A DNA stretch of 64,000 bases, from positions 1 to 64,000 of the forward strand of contig CANEHE010000006.1 of assembly GCA_947427285.1 (NCBI GenBank), in the 5' to 3' direction. The notes beneath the pieces were generated by a model, which saw only the letters and a program-made list of their open reading frames with translations, was not told where the DNA came from and did no database searches. Of this stretch, positions 33,826 to 42,132 are shown piece by piece. The position numbers and the translations under genes are program-made. The stretch comes from an uncultured Porphyromonadaceae bacterium. GTDB taxonomy: Bacteria; Bacteroidota; Bacteroidia; Bacteroidales; Muribaculaceae. Every line of letters starts with the position of its first letter. Position 1 is the first letter of the stretch.

Positions 33826-35943
33826 ATGAAAAAAACCTTGCTAACCTGCGCGGCTGCAATCAGTCTGCTTGTCGCGCCGACGACAACAATCATGGCACAG
33901 AACGCTGACAATCCGTTCCTGAAGCCTTACGGCACCAAGTATGAGATCCCTCCGTTTGAAAAGATCAAGACAAGTGACTTCATTCCGGCCATAAAAGCCG
34001 GTATCGAAGAGCAGAAACAGAATCTTTTCGCTATCACGGCCAACCGTGCCACTCCTGACTTTGACAACACTATAATTCCGTTGGAGAATCTTTCTCCCAT
34101 CCTTGAGCGCGTGGCCGGTGTCTTCTATCATTATGACGGTGCCATGTCAACACCGGAGTTTGCCGAAATGGCCGAGCAGGCCATCCCTCTGCTCAATGAG
34201 GCCAGCAATGCCATCAACCTCGACGATCAGCTTTTCCAGCGTATCAAACAGGTTTATGACAACCGCAACAAATTGAAACTTAATGCGGTGCAGAAGCGTC
34301 TTGTAGAAAAGTATTACAAACAGTTTGCCGAACAGGGAGCCGCCCTTCCAGCTGACAAGAAAGCTGAACTCGTCAAGGTGAACGACGAGCTTTCAAAACT
34401 CTTTATCCAATACAACAAGAATCTTCTTAACGCCACCAATTCCTTCTATATCACCGTCTATGATAAGGCTGACCTTGCAGGCCTTCCCGAATCATCGATA
34501 GGCCAGGCAGCGGAAGAGGCAAAGAAACGTGGCCTTGACGGACTCTGGGTATTCACCCTTCACGCCCCGAGTCGTCTGCCGGTGCTCTCTTCGGCTGACA
34601 ACCGCGGTCTACGCGAAGCGATGTATAAGGGTTACACCAGCCTTGCCTTCAACGGCGAGAACTCCAATATCCCTGTAATCGAAAAAATCGTGAAGCTCCG
34701 TGACAAGAAAGCAAAAATCATGGGCTTCGACAATTTCGCCCAGATGATGACATCCCGCGTAATGGCCCAGACACCAGAAAATGCTGAGAATCTTCTTCTT
34801 CAGGTGTTTGAGCCTGCCGTGGAGCGCAGCCGCGAGGAGGTTGCCGACATGCAGGCTTATGTCGATGCCAACGGCGGTGGATTCAAGATCGCTCCGTGGG
34901 ACTATTATTACTATCAGGGAAAGGTGAAGAAACAGAAATTCAACCTGGAGGAATCGGAAGTACGTCCATACTTCTCTCTTGAGAACGTTCTCAAAGGGAT
35001 GTTTACCGCAGCAGAACGCCTCTGGGGAATAAAGATGGTGGAGATGCCCGACGCTCCGAAATATATGGACGAGGTGACTGTATACGACGTACAGGATGCC
35101 AAGACAGGCGAGCATATCGCCGTGTGGATGTGCGACTATTTCCCCCGTGCCACAAAGCGTCAGGGCGCATGGATGGAGCAGATGCAGGCCGGAGGCCTCT
35201 ACGGTGACGGCACCACGAAACGCCCCATCGTCTATAACGTAGGTAACTTCACCCGTCCTACCGCCGACACTCCGGCTCTTCTTACCATAGACGAGGTGGA
35301 AACCACATTCCACGAGTTTGGACACGCGCTTCAGGCAATGCTTTCACGCGCTCCTTACAAGAGCCTTTTCGGCACCAACGTCGACCGCGACTATGTGGAG
35401 ATGTGCTCCCAGATGAACGAGCACTGGGCTTTCTCTCCCGAGCTTCTCAAAACCTACGCCAAGCACTACAAGACAGGCGAGACAATGCCCGACGATCTGA
35501 TCGAGAAACTCAACGCTGCCTCAAAATTCAATCAGGGTTTTGTCACCACCGAACTTGCTGGATCCGCGCTCCTCGACCTCAATTATGGCAAGAATAATGG
35601 TGAGAACCTCGACGTAGTGGCATTTGAGAAGGAGATCGGCGACAAGATCGGCATGCCGGCAGAAATCACATATCGTTACCGTTCCCCCTACTTCAAACAT
35701 ATCTTCGGCGATGACGGATATGCTTCCGGTTACTACACCTACCTCTGGGCACAGGTTCTGGAAGCCGACGCATGGGAACTTTTCGAACAGAAAGGCATCT
35801 TCGACAAAAAGACTGCTGCTTCGTTCAAGAAGAACATACTTGAGAGTGGCGACACCGAAGACCCGACCACACTCTTCGTACGCTTCCGCGGTCACAAACC
35901 CGACGCAGCCGCCCTGCTCCGCCTCCGCGGCTTCGCCAAGTAA
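33826..35943 (+). CDS. M3-family metallopeptidase (peptidyl-dipeptidase Dcp type)
   Basis: The ATG at 33826 gives a signal peptide ending TTTIMAQ, so the 705-residue enzyme acts in the periplasm or outside. It is an oligopeptidase or dipeptidyl-carboxypeptidase. The zinc motif HEFGH lies at about residue 496 (VETTFHEFGHALQAML) and the third ligand Glu is in YVEMCSQMNEHW. The N-terminal PFLKPYGTKYEIPPFEKI and C-terminal YASGYYTYLWAQVLEADAW match the Dcp subfamily. It is monocistronic, with genes on both sides separated. Confidence 0.93.
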   Translation: MKKTLLTCAAAISLLVAPTTTIMAQNADNPFLKPYGTKYEIPPFEKIKTSDFIPAIKAGIEEQKQNLFAITANRATPDFDNTIIPLENLSPILERVAGVFYHYDGAMSTPEFAEMAEQAIPLLNEASNAINLDDQLFQRIKQVYDNRNKLKLNAVQKRLVEKYYKQFAEQGAALPADKKAELVKVNDELSKLFIQYNKNLLNATNSFYITVYDKADLAGLPESSIGQAAEEAKKRGLDGLWVFTLHAPSRLPVLSSADNRGLREAMYKGYTSLAFNGENSNIPVIEKIVKLRDKKAKIMGFDNFAQMMTSRVMAQTPENAENLLLQVFEPAVERSREEVADMQAYVDANGGGFKIAPWDYYYYQGKVKKQKFNLEESEVRPYFSLENVLKGMFTAAERLWGIKMVEMPDAPKYMDEVTVYDVQDAKTGEHIAVWMCDYFPRATKRQGAWMEQMQAGGLYGDGTTKRPIVYNVGNFTRPTADTPALLTIDEVETTFHEFGHALQAMLSRAPYKSLFGTNVDRDYVEMCSQMNEHWAFSPELLKTYAKHYKTGETMPDDLIEKLNAASKFNQGFVTTELAGSALLDLNYGKNNGENLDVVAFEKEIGDKIGMPAEITYRYRSPYFKHIFGDDGYASGYYTYLWAQVLEADAWELFEQKGIFDKKTAASFKKNILESGDTEDPTTLFVRFRGHKPDAAALLRLRGFAK

Positions 35944-35982
35944 GGCTTTAGGTTAATAGGCATGAGGTTTTAGAAATAAAAC

Positions 35983-36013
35983 TTGCCATCCTGCAATATA
36001 ATCTTTAACTTTG
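35983..36013 (+). promoter_or_regulatory. Promoter upstream of the HipS-like fragment
   Basis: TTG (35983-35985), 20 nt and TAACTTTG (36006-36013) match the consensus. Transcription would start near 36019. Confidence 0.55.
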
Positions 36014-36155
36014 TGCAGATTTGAAGTTTCAGCTTCAGATCTGCACTTTTCATTTGGAATGTAGAAATATGAATCGGAAGCGGCTTAAGTCAGACATAAG
36101 ATGGGCTACGGCAATCATAGGATATTACATTTGGTTCCAGACGTTCTATAATGCC

Positions 36156-36497
36156 ATGCGCTTCCAGAGCGTGTTTCCCTATGACACGCAAGCCGGAATT
36201 CTGACTGAACTGAATCCCGGCATCGGATATTCCTTTCAATATACAGAGGAATACCTGAATGCTGATATGCTACCGATTTCGGCAACATTACCTAAACAAA
36301 CAGCTGTTTATAGCTCCGAACACCTTTTCCCATTCTTCTCAAATATGCTTCCGGAAGGGGCTGATCGTCGGGTCATCTGCCGCAGTCTTAAAATTGATGA
36401 GAATGATTTTTTCGGATTGCTTGAAGCAATGGCCGACAAGGATTTTATAGGAGCTGTAAATATCAGGAGAATCAAGAGGTTTAACAATGATTTTTAA
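36156..36497 (+). CDS. HipA N-terminal (HipS-like) domain protein, orphan
   Basis: Residues from the ATG at 36156 match the HipA N-terminal subdomain, which is also the stand-alone HipS of HipBST systems. Matching segments are AGILTELNPGIGYSFQYTEEYL, PISATLPKQ, LFPFFSNMLPEGADRR and DFFGLLEAMADKDFIGAVNI. The frame is open upstream to 36021 (158 residues), but those extra residues do not look like HipA, so the start is uncertain. Neither the HipA kinase domain (HipT) nor a HipB-type regulator lies beside it: the M3 peptidase precedes and tRNA-Leu follows. It may be a remnant of a toxin-antitoxin module or a solitary antitoxin-like protein. Confidence 0.7.
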   Translation: MRFQSVFPYDTQAGILTELNPGIGYSFQYTEEYLNADMLPISATLPKQTAVYSSEHLFPFFSNMLPEGADRRVICRSLKIDENDFFGLLEAMADKDFIGAVNIRRIKRFNNDF

Positions 36498-36602
36498 ACA
36501 GCCTCTGATAATAATGAGACAAGAAATTTCTGACATGAAAGATAATATCCGAGGTGCCTTGGCTGTAAGCGTACATGCGTGGCATCTCGGATATTTATAG
36601 CT

Positions 36603-36690
36603 TGGTACAGAAAGTGGGAGTCGAACCCACACGGTCCTTCCGGGCCAAGGGATTTTAAGTCCCTCGTGTCTACCATTCCACCATTTCTGC
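36603..36690 (-). tRNA. tRNA-Leu (UAA anticodon)
   Basis: This is a class II tRNA with a long variable arm. The acceptor is GCAGAAA/TTTCTGT, the anticodon arm AGGGA-CTTAAAA-TCCCT with anticodon TAA, and the T-arm GTGGG-TTCGACT-CCCAC. The 3' CCA is encoded at 36605-36603. It reads UUA codons. Confidence 0.95.
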
Positions 36691-36701
36691 GGCTTTCCGA
36701 T

Positions 36702-36734
36702 GCAAAGTTAGGTCTTTTTTACCTATTTTGCAAA
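36702..36734 (-). promoter_or_regulatory. Promoter of tRNA-Leu
   Basis: On the minus strand, TTTG (36731-36734), 20 nt and TAACTTTGC (36702-36710) match the consensus, 12 nt from the mature 5' end. Confidence 0.75.
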
Positions 36735-36753
36735 AGTTTTCCTGTTTTGTTGC

Positions 36754-36782
36754 TTGCAGGCGGTATCAATTCATTAATTTTG
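36754..36782 (+). promoter_or_regulatory. Promoter of dgt
   Basis: TTG (36754-36756), 18 nt and TAATTTTG (36775-36782) lie 16 nt before the ATG. The promoter is divergent from that of tRNA-Leu and separated from it by only about 20 nt. Confidence 0.65.
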
Positions 36783-36798
36783 TATCCATTTCAAGGCA

Positions 36799-38172
36799 AT
36801 GATTCATTCAAACGACACAATCATATCTTCGTCTCCGTCATCGTACCGTATGGATTGGGGACGGCTGATTTCGGCCAAACGGCTTGGAATGGAGGAATAT
36901 CACGATCCCCGGCATCATACCCGCAGCACTTTCCAGCGCGACTATGACAGGATGGTGTTCTCATCTCCTTTCAGGCGATTGCAGAACAAAACCCAGGTGT
37001 TTCCTCTTCCGGGAAGTATCTTTGTGCATAACAGGCTTACACACAGTCTGGAAGTGTCGTCTGTCGGTCGGTCGATGGCCAATGAGGTGAGCCGGAGTCT
37101 TCGCTCCCGTCATGCCGACTCTCCCTGGGTGGAGAAACTGATTGAACTTCCGGATATTGTAGCGACAGCATGTCTGTGTCATGACCTCGGTAATCCTCCT
37201 TTCGGGCATTCCGGAGAGAAAACCATATCAACGTTTTTCAGCGAGGGTCAAGGCTTGGAGATCAAACCGATGCTGAACGACAGGCAGTGGGCGGACTTTA
37301 TCAACTTTGAAGGCAATGCCAATTCGTTCCGTCTGCTGACCCATAGATTTGTAGGTCGCAGAGAAGGCGGCTTTGCCATGACCTACAGTACTCTTGCTTC
37401 TATCGTGAAATATCCCCACTCATCTCTGCTGGCTGGAGAGAAAGGGAAGTTCGGTTATTTCGAATCGGAAGAGGCCACATGGCGAAAGGTGGCTTCTGAA
37501 CTCGGTATTCCGGAGTTGAAGCCCGGCCTGTTTGCGCGTCATCCGCTTGTGTATCTTATGGAGGCCGCCGACGATATCTGTTATCAGATCATGGATCTGG
37601 AGGACGCGCATAAACTCCGCATTGTGGATCATGAGGAGCTTGTAGAGCTTTTTCTGGGTTTTTTCGACGATTCAAGAAAAAGACAGCTCCGGACTATGAT
37701 GGAAAAACTGGATGATCCCAACGAGAGGGTGGCTTATCTTCGTTCAAGCGTCATCGGTGCGATGGTGGATGATTGTGCGCGTGCTTTTGTCGATAATGAG
37801 GAAGCCATTCTTTGCGGTGCGATGGAAGGGGAGTTGATTGAAAATATGTCGCCCGTACTTCGGGAGGCATACTATAATTGCAGTGCGAAGGCATGGGAGA
37901 AAATCTATCGGGCGCGTGAGGTGGTCGACATTGAGATTGCCGGCAATCGTATCATAACTTATCTGATGGAGTGCCTTGTGGAGGCTGTGCTGCATCCTGA
38001 AAGGAATTTCTCGCGACTTCTGCTTGAGATATTCCCAAAACAATATGATGTGCATGCTCCGACTGTCTACGGACGTGTGCAGAGTGCTCTTGATCATGTT
38101 TCGGCCATGACGGATGTCTATGCCCTCGATCTGTTCAGAAAATTGAACGGTGACAGTCTTCCGGCTGTTTAG
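36799..38172 (+). CDS. dgt: Deoxyguanosine triphosphate triphosphohydrolase
   Basis: The enzyme hydrolyses dGTP (or other dNTPs) to the nucleoside and tripolyphosphate. The 457-residue protein has FQRDYDRMVFSSPFRRLQNKTQVFPL and the HD-domain ligands in NRLTHSLEVSSVGR. CLCHDLGNPPFGHSGE (His-Asp near residue 128) and ADDICYQIMDLEDAH follow. The length suits the Dgt family. The following gene may begin inside its 3' end. Confidence 0.93.
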   Translation: MIHSNDTIISSSPSSYRMDWGRLISAKRLGMEEYHDPRHHTRSTFQRDYDRMVFSSPFRRLQNKTQVFPLPGSIFVHNRLTHSLEVSSVGRSMANEVSRSLRSRHADSPWVEKLIELPDIVATACLCHDLGNPPFGHSGEKTISTFFSEGQGLEIKPMLNDRQWADFINFEGNANSFRLLTHRFVGRREGGFAMTYSTLASIVKYPHSSLLAGEKGKFGYFESEEATWRKVASELGIPELKPGLFARHPLVYLMEAADDICYQIMDLEDAHKLRIVDHEELVELFLGFFDDSRKRQLRTMMEKLDDPNERVAYLRSSVIGAMVDDCARAFVDNEEAILCGAMEGELIENMSPVLREAYYNCSAKAWEKIYRAREVVDIEIAGNRIITYLMECLVEAVLHPERNFSRLLLEIFPKQYDVHAPTVYGRVQSALDHVSAMTDVYALDLFRKLNGDSLPAV

Positions 38173-38212
38173 ACGATATCAATTCAATAATATCCTTTCA
38201 AATTCAGATAAA

Positions 38213-39469
38213 GTGAAAACAGGAACAATTCTGTGGATTCTTATGTTGCTGTCGGTGGTGACAGCAGCTGGTGCTCAGTCATTCCCGCCGAATCCCAATC
38301 TTTCTGACAGGCGCAATTATGTGTCTGATATGTCGCATACGCTGTCGGCAGGTACCGTAGCCCGCGTCAATAGTATTCTTGATGACTTCCGAAGCAATAC
38401 TACGGCTGAGATTGCGGTAGCGATAGTGCCGGAAGTGGATGATATGTCGATAGAGGAATATTCCGTCCGGTTGTTTGAGGAATGGGGCCTTGGCAAGGCG
38501 GATAGGGACAACGGTGCGCTTCTTGTCATCTCTCCCGGAGTCCGTCGGGCACGGATAGAGACAGGTTATGGTATGGAAGGTGTGCTGCCGGATGCTGTCT
38601 GTTCCCGGATTATACGGGAAGTGGTTGTTCCGGCCATGAAGAGCAATAATATCGACGCTGCCGTGGAAGGAGCCGTGTCGGAGATGGTACGTGTGGCTTC
38701 TGATCCGGCTTATACCCAGGAACTTCTAAGCCGTCAGAAAGGAGCTGCTGTCAGAACACTTGATCCTGATACGGTATGGAGCTTCGTCTGGATAGTGGCG
38801 GGGTGTGCTTTTCTGTTCGCATTGTTATGTTTTATAACGGATATTTTGCGTAACAGACGTAAATCCAATTTCGAACGGGCCCAGAGTTGGCGCGCCCGGT
38901 TGCCTCTGTACTGGATATGTGGTATTGTGTCGCTTGGCGCGGGAATTATCTTTCCTTTGCTGGCTCTTTTTATGTATCGTATGTATCGGAGGAAACCTTT
39001 GCGATGCGATACTTGCGGAGCTAAGATGCATAAACTTTCAGAGGAGGAAGACAACCAGTTTCTGTCCGGTTCGCAGGATCTGGAGGAGAGGCTGGACACA
39101 GTGGATTATGATGTGTGGGAGTGTCCGGAATGCGGCACTGTGGAACGTTTCCCTTTTCCGAAGAAACAGAACAAATACAGCAGATGTGCCTATTGTGGCA
39201 CTGTCGCCAGTCATCTTGTGTGTGACAGAATAGTGGTGCCTGCCACTACAAGGCATGCCGGACATGGCGAAAAAACATATAAATGTGAATACTGCAATCA
39301 CCAAACACGTGTTCCATACGTTATACCAAAAAGGGATGACGGTGCTCTTGTCGCGGCGGCCGCTCTTGGTGCCATCGCTGGATCCGGCAGAGGACATGGA
39401 GGAGGTGGTTTCGGCGGAGGCTTTGGTGGAGGTTCCTCTGGTGGAGGAGGTGCTTCCGGCGGATGGTGA
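38213..39469 (+). CDS. TPM-domain protein with zinc-ribbon pairs and Gly-rich tail
   Basis: The GTG at 38213 gives a signal peptide (VKTGTILWILMLLSVVTAAGAQ); an ATG at 38150, overlapping dgt, is the alternative. The TPM (Psb32/YgcG) domain covers about residues 35-170, including NYVSDMSHTLSAGTVARVNSIL and YGMEGVLPDAVCSRII. Two membrane helices follow (about 195-215 and 240-265). Then come four CxxC pairs (CDTC, CPEC, CAYC, CEYC), which probably form two zinc ribbons. The end is almost pure glycine and serine (GGGGFGGGFGGGSSGGGG). TPM proteins are membrane-associated and have been linked to phosphatase or photosystem-repair functions. The role here is unknown. Confidence 0.85.
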   Translation: MKTGTILWILMLLSVVTAAGAQSFPPNPNLSDRRNYVSDMSHTLSAGTVARVNSILDDFRSNTTAEIAVAIVPEVDDMSIEEYSVRLFEEWGLGKADRDNGALLVISPGVRRARIETGYGMEGVLPDAVCSRIIREVVVPAMKSNNIDAAVEGAVSEMVRVASDPAYTQELLSRQKGAAVRTLDPDTVWSFVWIVAGCAFLFALLCFITDILRNRRKSNFERAQSWRARLPLYWICGIVSLGAGIIFPLLALFMYRMYRRKPLRCDTCGAKMHKLSEEEDNQFLSGSQDLEERLDTVDYDVWECPECGTVERFPFPKKQNKYSRCAYCGTVASHLVCDRIVVPATTRHAGHGEKTYKCEYCNHQTRVPYVIPKRDDGALVAAAALGAIAGSGRGHGGGGFGGGFGGGSSGGGGASGGW

Positions 39470-39523
39470 CTCCGGTATTATTTTTTAATAGAATAACGTA
39501 AGTAATAATATATTATAGAAATA

Positions 39524-40312
39524 ATGAAAATCAGATCATACGCATTTATTGGCGCATCGCTTTTTTTGATGTTGGCTACGGCATGCAATTCCGATAAAGC
39601 TGCCGATGACAGAAAATCGGAAAACAAGTCGCTTGAATTTGAAACGTATTCCTTTTCCCGGGTGGCAGAACAGTCGGGTGGAGAATCCGTGGATCTCCCC
39701 GGTGCCAGATATCTTCATGTGGTAGGGCAGGGAGTGCTTCCTGTGAAACTTGGTGACAATGATATCGCACAGCTTCGAGACTCTCTCCTAAGCATGGGGC
39801 GGGTGGAGTTTCCCTCTTCCGGAGATGCCGCACCTATTATAGACAAGGATTGGAAACTTACCAATCTTGCAGACTCTGTCCAGGCCTGCAACGAGCAATA
39901 CAATTATCTCTCCATAGTTCTCAACACATCGGCCATCATAGTATGGCAGGCATACGTAGGGGAATATAACTGCGGAGCGGCTCATGGGATGTATGCCAAC
40001 ATGTATCTGAACTATTCCATGCGCTCTGGCCGGATCCTTTCATTGAAAGATCTCATGAAACCTGGTTATGAGAAAGCTCTCACATCTATTCTGGTGGAGA
40101 AACTTTCCTCTATTGATTCCATTCAGGCCACACCTTCCGAGATAGGAATTCCGTCGCAGTGGTATGTTACACCGACAGGCGTGACTTTCGTATACGGGGT
40201 ATATGAGATTGCTCCATATTCCTCCGGAGAGATCGAAGTTCCGGTTTATCTTTACGAAATCGAGGAGTTGCTGACACCCGAAGGGTTATCCCTCCTTTCA
40301 CCGACTGCCTGA
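39524..40312 (+). CDS. DUF3298 (RsiV-like) lipoprotein
   Basis: The 262-residue protein has a lipobox LATAC (Cys21). Its C-terminal half matches DUF3298, the extracytoplasmic domain of RsiV: YVGEYNCGAAHGMYANMYLNYSM, GRILSLKDLMKPGYEKAL, then FVYGVYEIAPYSSGEIEVPV. In Bacillus, RsiV binds lysozyme; that property should not be assumed here. It is located at the outer or inner membrane by lipidation. It follows the TPM gene by 54 nt and ends at a strong terminator. Confidence 0.83.
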   Translation: MKIRSYAFIGASLFLMLATACNSDKAADDRKSENKSLEFETYSFSRVAEQSGGESVDLPGARYLHVVGQGVLPVKLGDNDIAQLRDSLLSMGRVEFPSSGDAAPIIDKDWKLTNLADSVQACNEQYNYLSIVLNTSAIIVWQAYVGEYNCGAAHGMYANMYLNYSMRSGRILSLKDLMKPGYEKALTSILVEKLSSIDSIQATPSEIGIPSQWYVTPTGVTFVYGVYEIAPYSSGEIEVPVYLYEIEELLTPEGLSLLSPTA

Positions 40313-40334
40313 CGTTTCCGTCTTACAGCATAAC

Positions 40335-40383
40335 AAACCAACACCCTGAAACCACAGCAAAACAGGTTTCAGGGTGTTGGTTT
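40335..40383. terminator. Strong bidirectional terminator
   Basis: A perfect 19-bp stem with an 11-nt loop (arms 40335-40353 and 40365-40383, core CAACACCCTGAAACC). It is flanked by A-rich and T-rich sides and lies between the DUF3298 gene and the convergent lipoprotein gene. Confidence 0.85.
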
Positions 40384-40401
40384 ATTGTGATAAAGTATGT
40401 A

Positions 40402-41037
40402 TTACGGAGTCACAAATGTTCCGAATTTATGTATGCAATCGGCAGGTACACTGGGAATATCAAGTTGATCCAACATGATTGTCACTTTATCAGACCCTTC
40501 CGGTAGATCGTATTTGGTCCAATAGTCATTAGGAAGAGAATAGATCTTTCCGTTCTTGTCCGCAAACATGTCCGGAAGAATGTTTCTCAATGAGAATTCG
40601 ATTGTGCGGACTGAATTTCTGTCAAGTGCCGGAGATGTGATGCGTATTTTTGAGGGGCTTATCTTTGTCAGTGTAAACTCTCCCGCTACCTCCAGTTTGC
40701 CGCTTTCCGGTATCTGTCCTACTTCCTTGCCGTTTAGACGGATGCTGCTTATATCGAAAGGAGTGTTATCGATGGAGGTTACGGTGAAATCCACCTCTGT
40801 ATTGGGAATAATATAGTCTCCGGAATTGTAGATTCTCGGAAAATCGTATACACTCTCCAGTTTCACGTTTACCGGATAAAGCAGACTGCTGTTGCGAGGA
40901 ATTTCTTCACCTGTCCACTCAGTGGCGGAAATCAGATTGTTCTGTTGCTTGGGTTGCTCCGGATCATTGTCGGAACAGGCACACATAACCGCTGTCAGAA
41001 CGAGTGCCGTTATGAAAGTTTTCGTGAGATACTTCAT
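40402..41037 (-). CDS. Putative lipoprotein, function unknown
   Basis: The 211-residue protein has lipobox VMCAC (Cys21) followed by an acidic, Gln-rich linker. The rest is a beta-rich region (SGDYIIPNTEVDFTVTSID, DISSIRLNGKEVG) that may be one or two immunoglobulin-like folds. I do not recognise the family. It has its own -7 box and is divergent from the type IX secretion genes. Confidence 0.75.
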   Translation of the reverse strand: MKYLTKTFITALVLTAVMCACSDNDPEQPKQQNNLISATEWTGEEIPRNSSLLYPVNVKLESVYDFPRIYNSGDYIIPNTEVDFTVTSIDNTPFDISSIRLNGKEVGQIPESGKLEVAGEFTLTKISPSKIRITSPALDRNSVRTIEFSLRNILPDMFADKNGKIYSLPNDYWTKYDLPEGSDKVTIMLDQLDIPSVPADCIHKFGTFVTP

Positions 41038-41072
41038 GTGAGTGTGGTTTTAGGGTTAATGTTTTCTCAATC

Positions 41073-41081
41073 GCAAAGTTA
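41073..41081 (-). promoter_or_regulatory. -7 box of the lipoprotein gene
   Basis: TAACTTTGC on the minus strand, 36 nt upstream of the ATG. No clear -33 element was found. Confidence 0.5.
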
Positions 41082-41303
41082 TAATAAAATAAATTAGGAA
41101 AAACTTTGTTTTTAAGTTTTTCAGCAACGTACAAATGCCATACTGGAAGTTCTAAGGAAAATCGGAGCGGAGTTGACAGTCTCTAAATATTTTCTTGTCC
41201 GAGAGGGTATATCTCTCCGATTTTTAAGAGAAAGAGACGAAATTTTTGAAAAAATAGGATGGTATAAAGGTAATATTCGGAGTGTGGGTGCGTTACTTAT
41301 GAG

Positions 41304-42077
41304 ATGATATCTGTCCCGAAATTCTTTTATTATTTGGTCTCTCTCTTCCGCTCTGGAGGAGTGAGAACGTTGGCAATGACGATTATAGTGTTGTTGACTC
41401 TCGTCTTCCCGTTTCAGATGTCATCACAAAGGCAGCAGAAACTGGAAAACAGACCATACGCAGATCTGAAGCGGTGGCATCTGGGCTTTTCGGTTGGCAT
41501 GCATCTTCAGGACCTGAAGTTTACGCATAACGATTATATCACTGATGACGGCCAACAGCTTAAGGCAGAGGTGCCCGGTTACTCTCCGGGGTTTTGTGTG
41601 AACGTACTCGGTGCCTTGAGGATGCATAAGTATTTCGAACTCCGCCTAAGTCCGGGCATGTATTTCGGCAGCAAGAACATCACTATGCTGGATGTCAACA
41701 GCGGTCATGTAGAGAGACAGGATGTGAAGTCGGCTTATGTGGTCGCGCCTCTTGATCTTAAAATTTCAGGCGATCGTCTGCGCAACGCCCGTCCGTATGC
41801 TCTGGTCGGTGTAATGGGCACATTCGACGTCAGTAAGAAAAGACCCGAACCGTTGCGGTTCAATTCCTTTGATGCCTATCTGACGGTCGGTATCGGCTGT
41901 GACTTCTATCTGCCGTTTTTCAAACTCAATCCCGAGGTGAAATTCTGTTTCGGACTGACCGATGTGCTCCAGCACAAGCGACCGGATCTGTCCGACAATC
42001 CGGAGATGATCAAGATGACCAACTCTCTGAAAAAGGTGAAGAGCTCGATGATAGTAATTACGTTTAATTTTGAGTGA
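41304..42077 (+). CDS. porT: Type IX secretion protein PorT
   Basis: The 257-residue protein has an N-terminal hydrophobic segment (about 20-40) and an eight-strand-type outer-membrane barrel. The conserved PorT pattern includes RWHLGFSVGMHLQDLKFTHN, GYSPGFCVNVLGALRMHKYFELRLSPGMYFG, YVVAPLDLKIS and a terminal VITFNFE. PorT is needed for T9SS cargo export in Porphyromonas gingivalis, where its gene is not part of the porPKLMN cluster. Here it stands 56 nt upstream of porP on the same strand, so the genes are probably co-transcribed. Confidence 0.87.
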   Translation: MISVPKFFYYLVSLFRSGGVRTLAMTIIVLLTLVFPFQMSSQRQQKLENRPYADLKRWHLGFSVGMHLQDLKFTHNDYITDDGQQLKAEVPGYSPGFCVNVLGALRMHKYFELRLSPGMYFGSKNITMLDVNSGHVERQDVKSAYVVAPLDLKISGDRLRNARPYALVGVMGTFDVSKKRPEPLRFNSFDAYLTVGIGCDFYLPFFKLNPEVKFCFGLTDVLQHKRPDLSDNPEMIKMTNSLKKVKSSMIVITFNFE

Positions 42078-42132
42078 TATAAACCGGATAAACAGTTTCC
42101 TTTAACGCCATCAGAACTGACACACTTTACAG

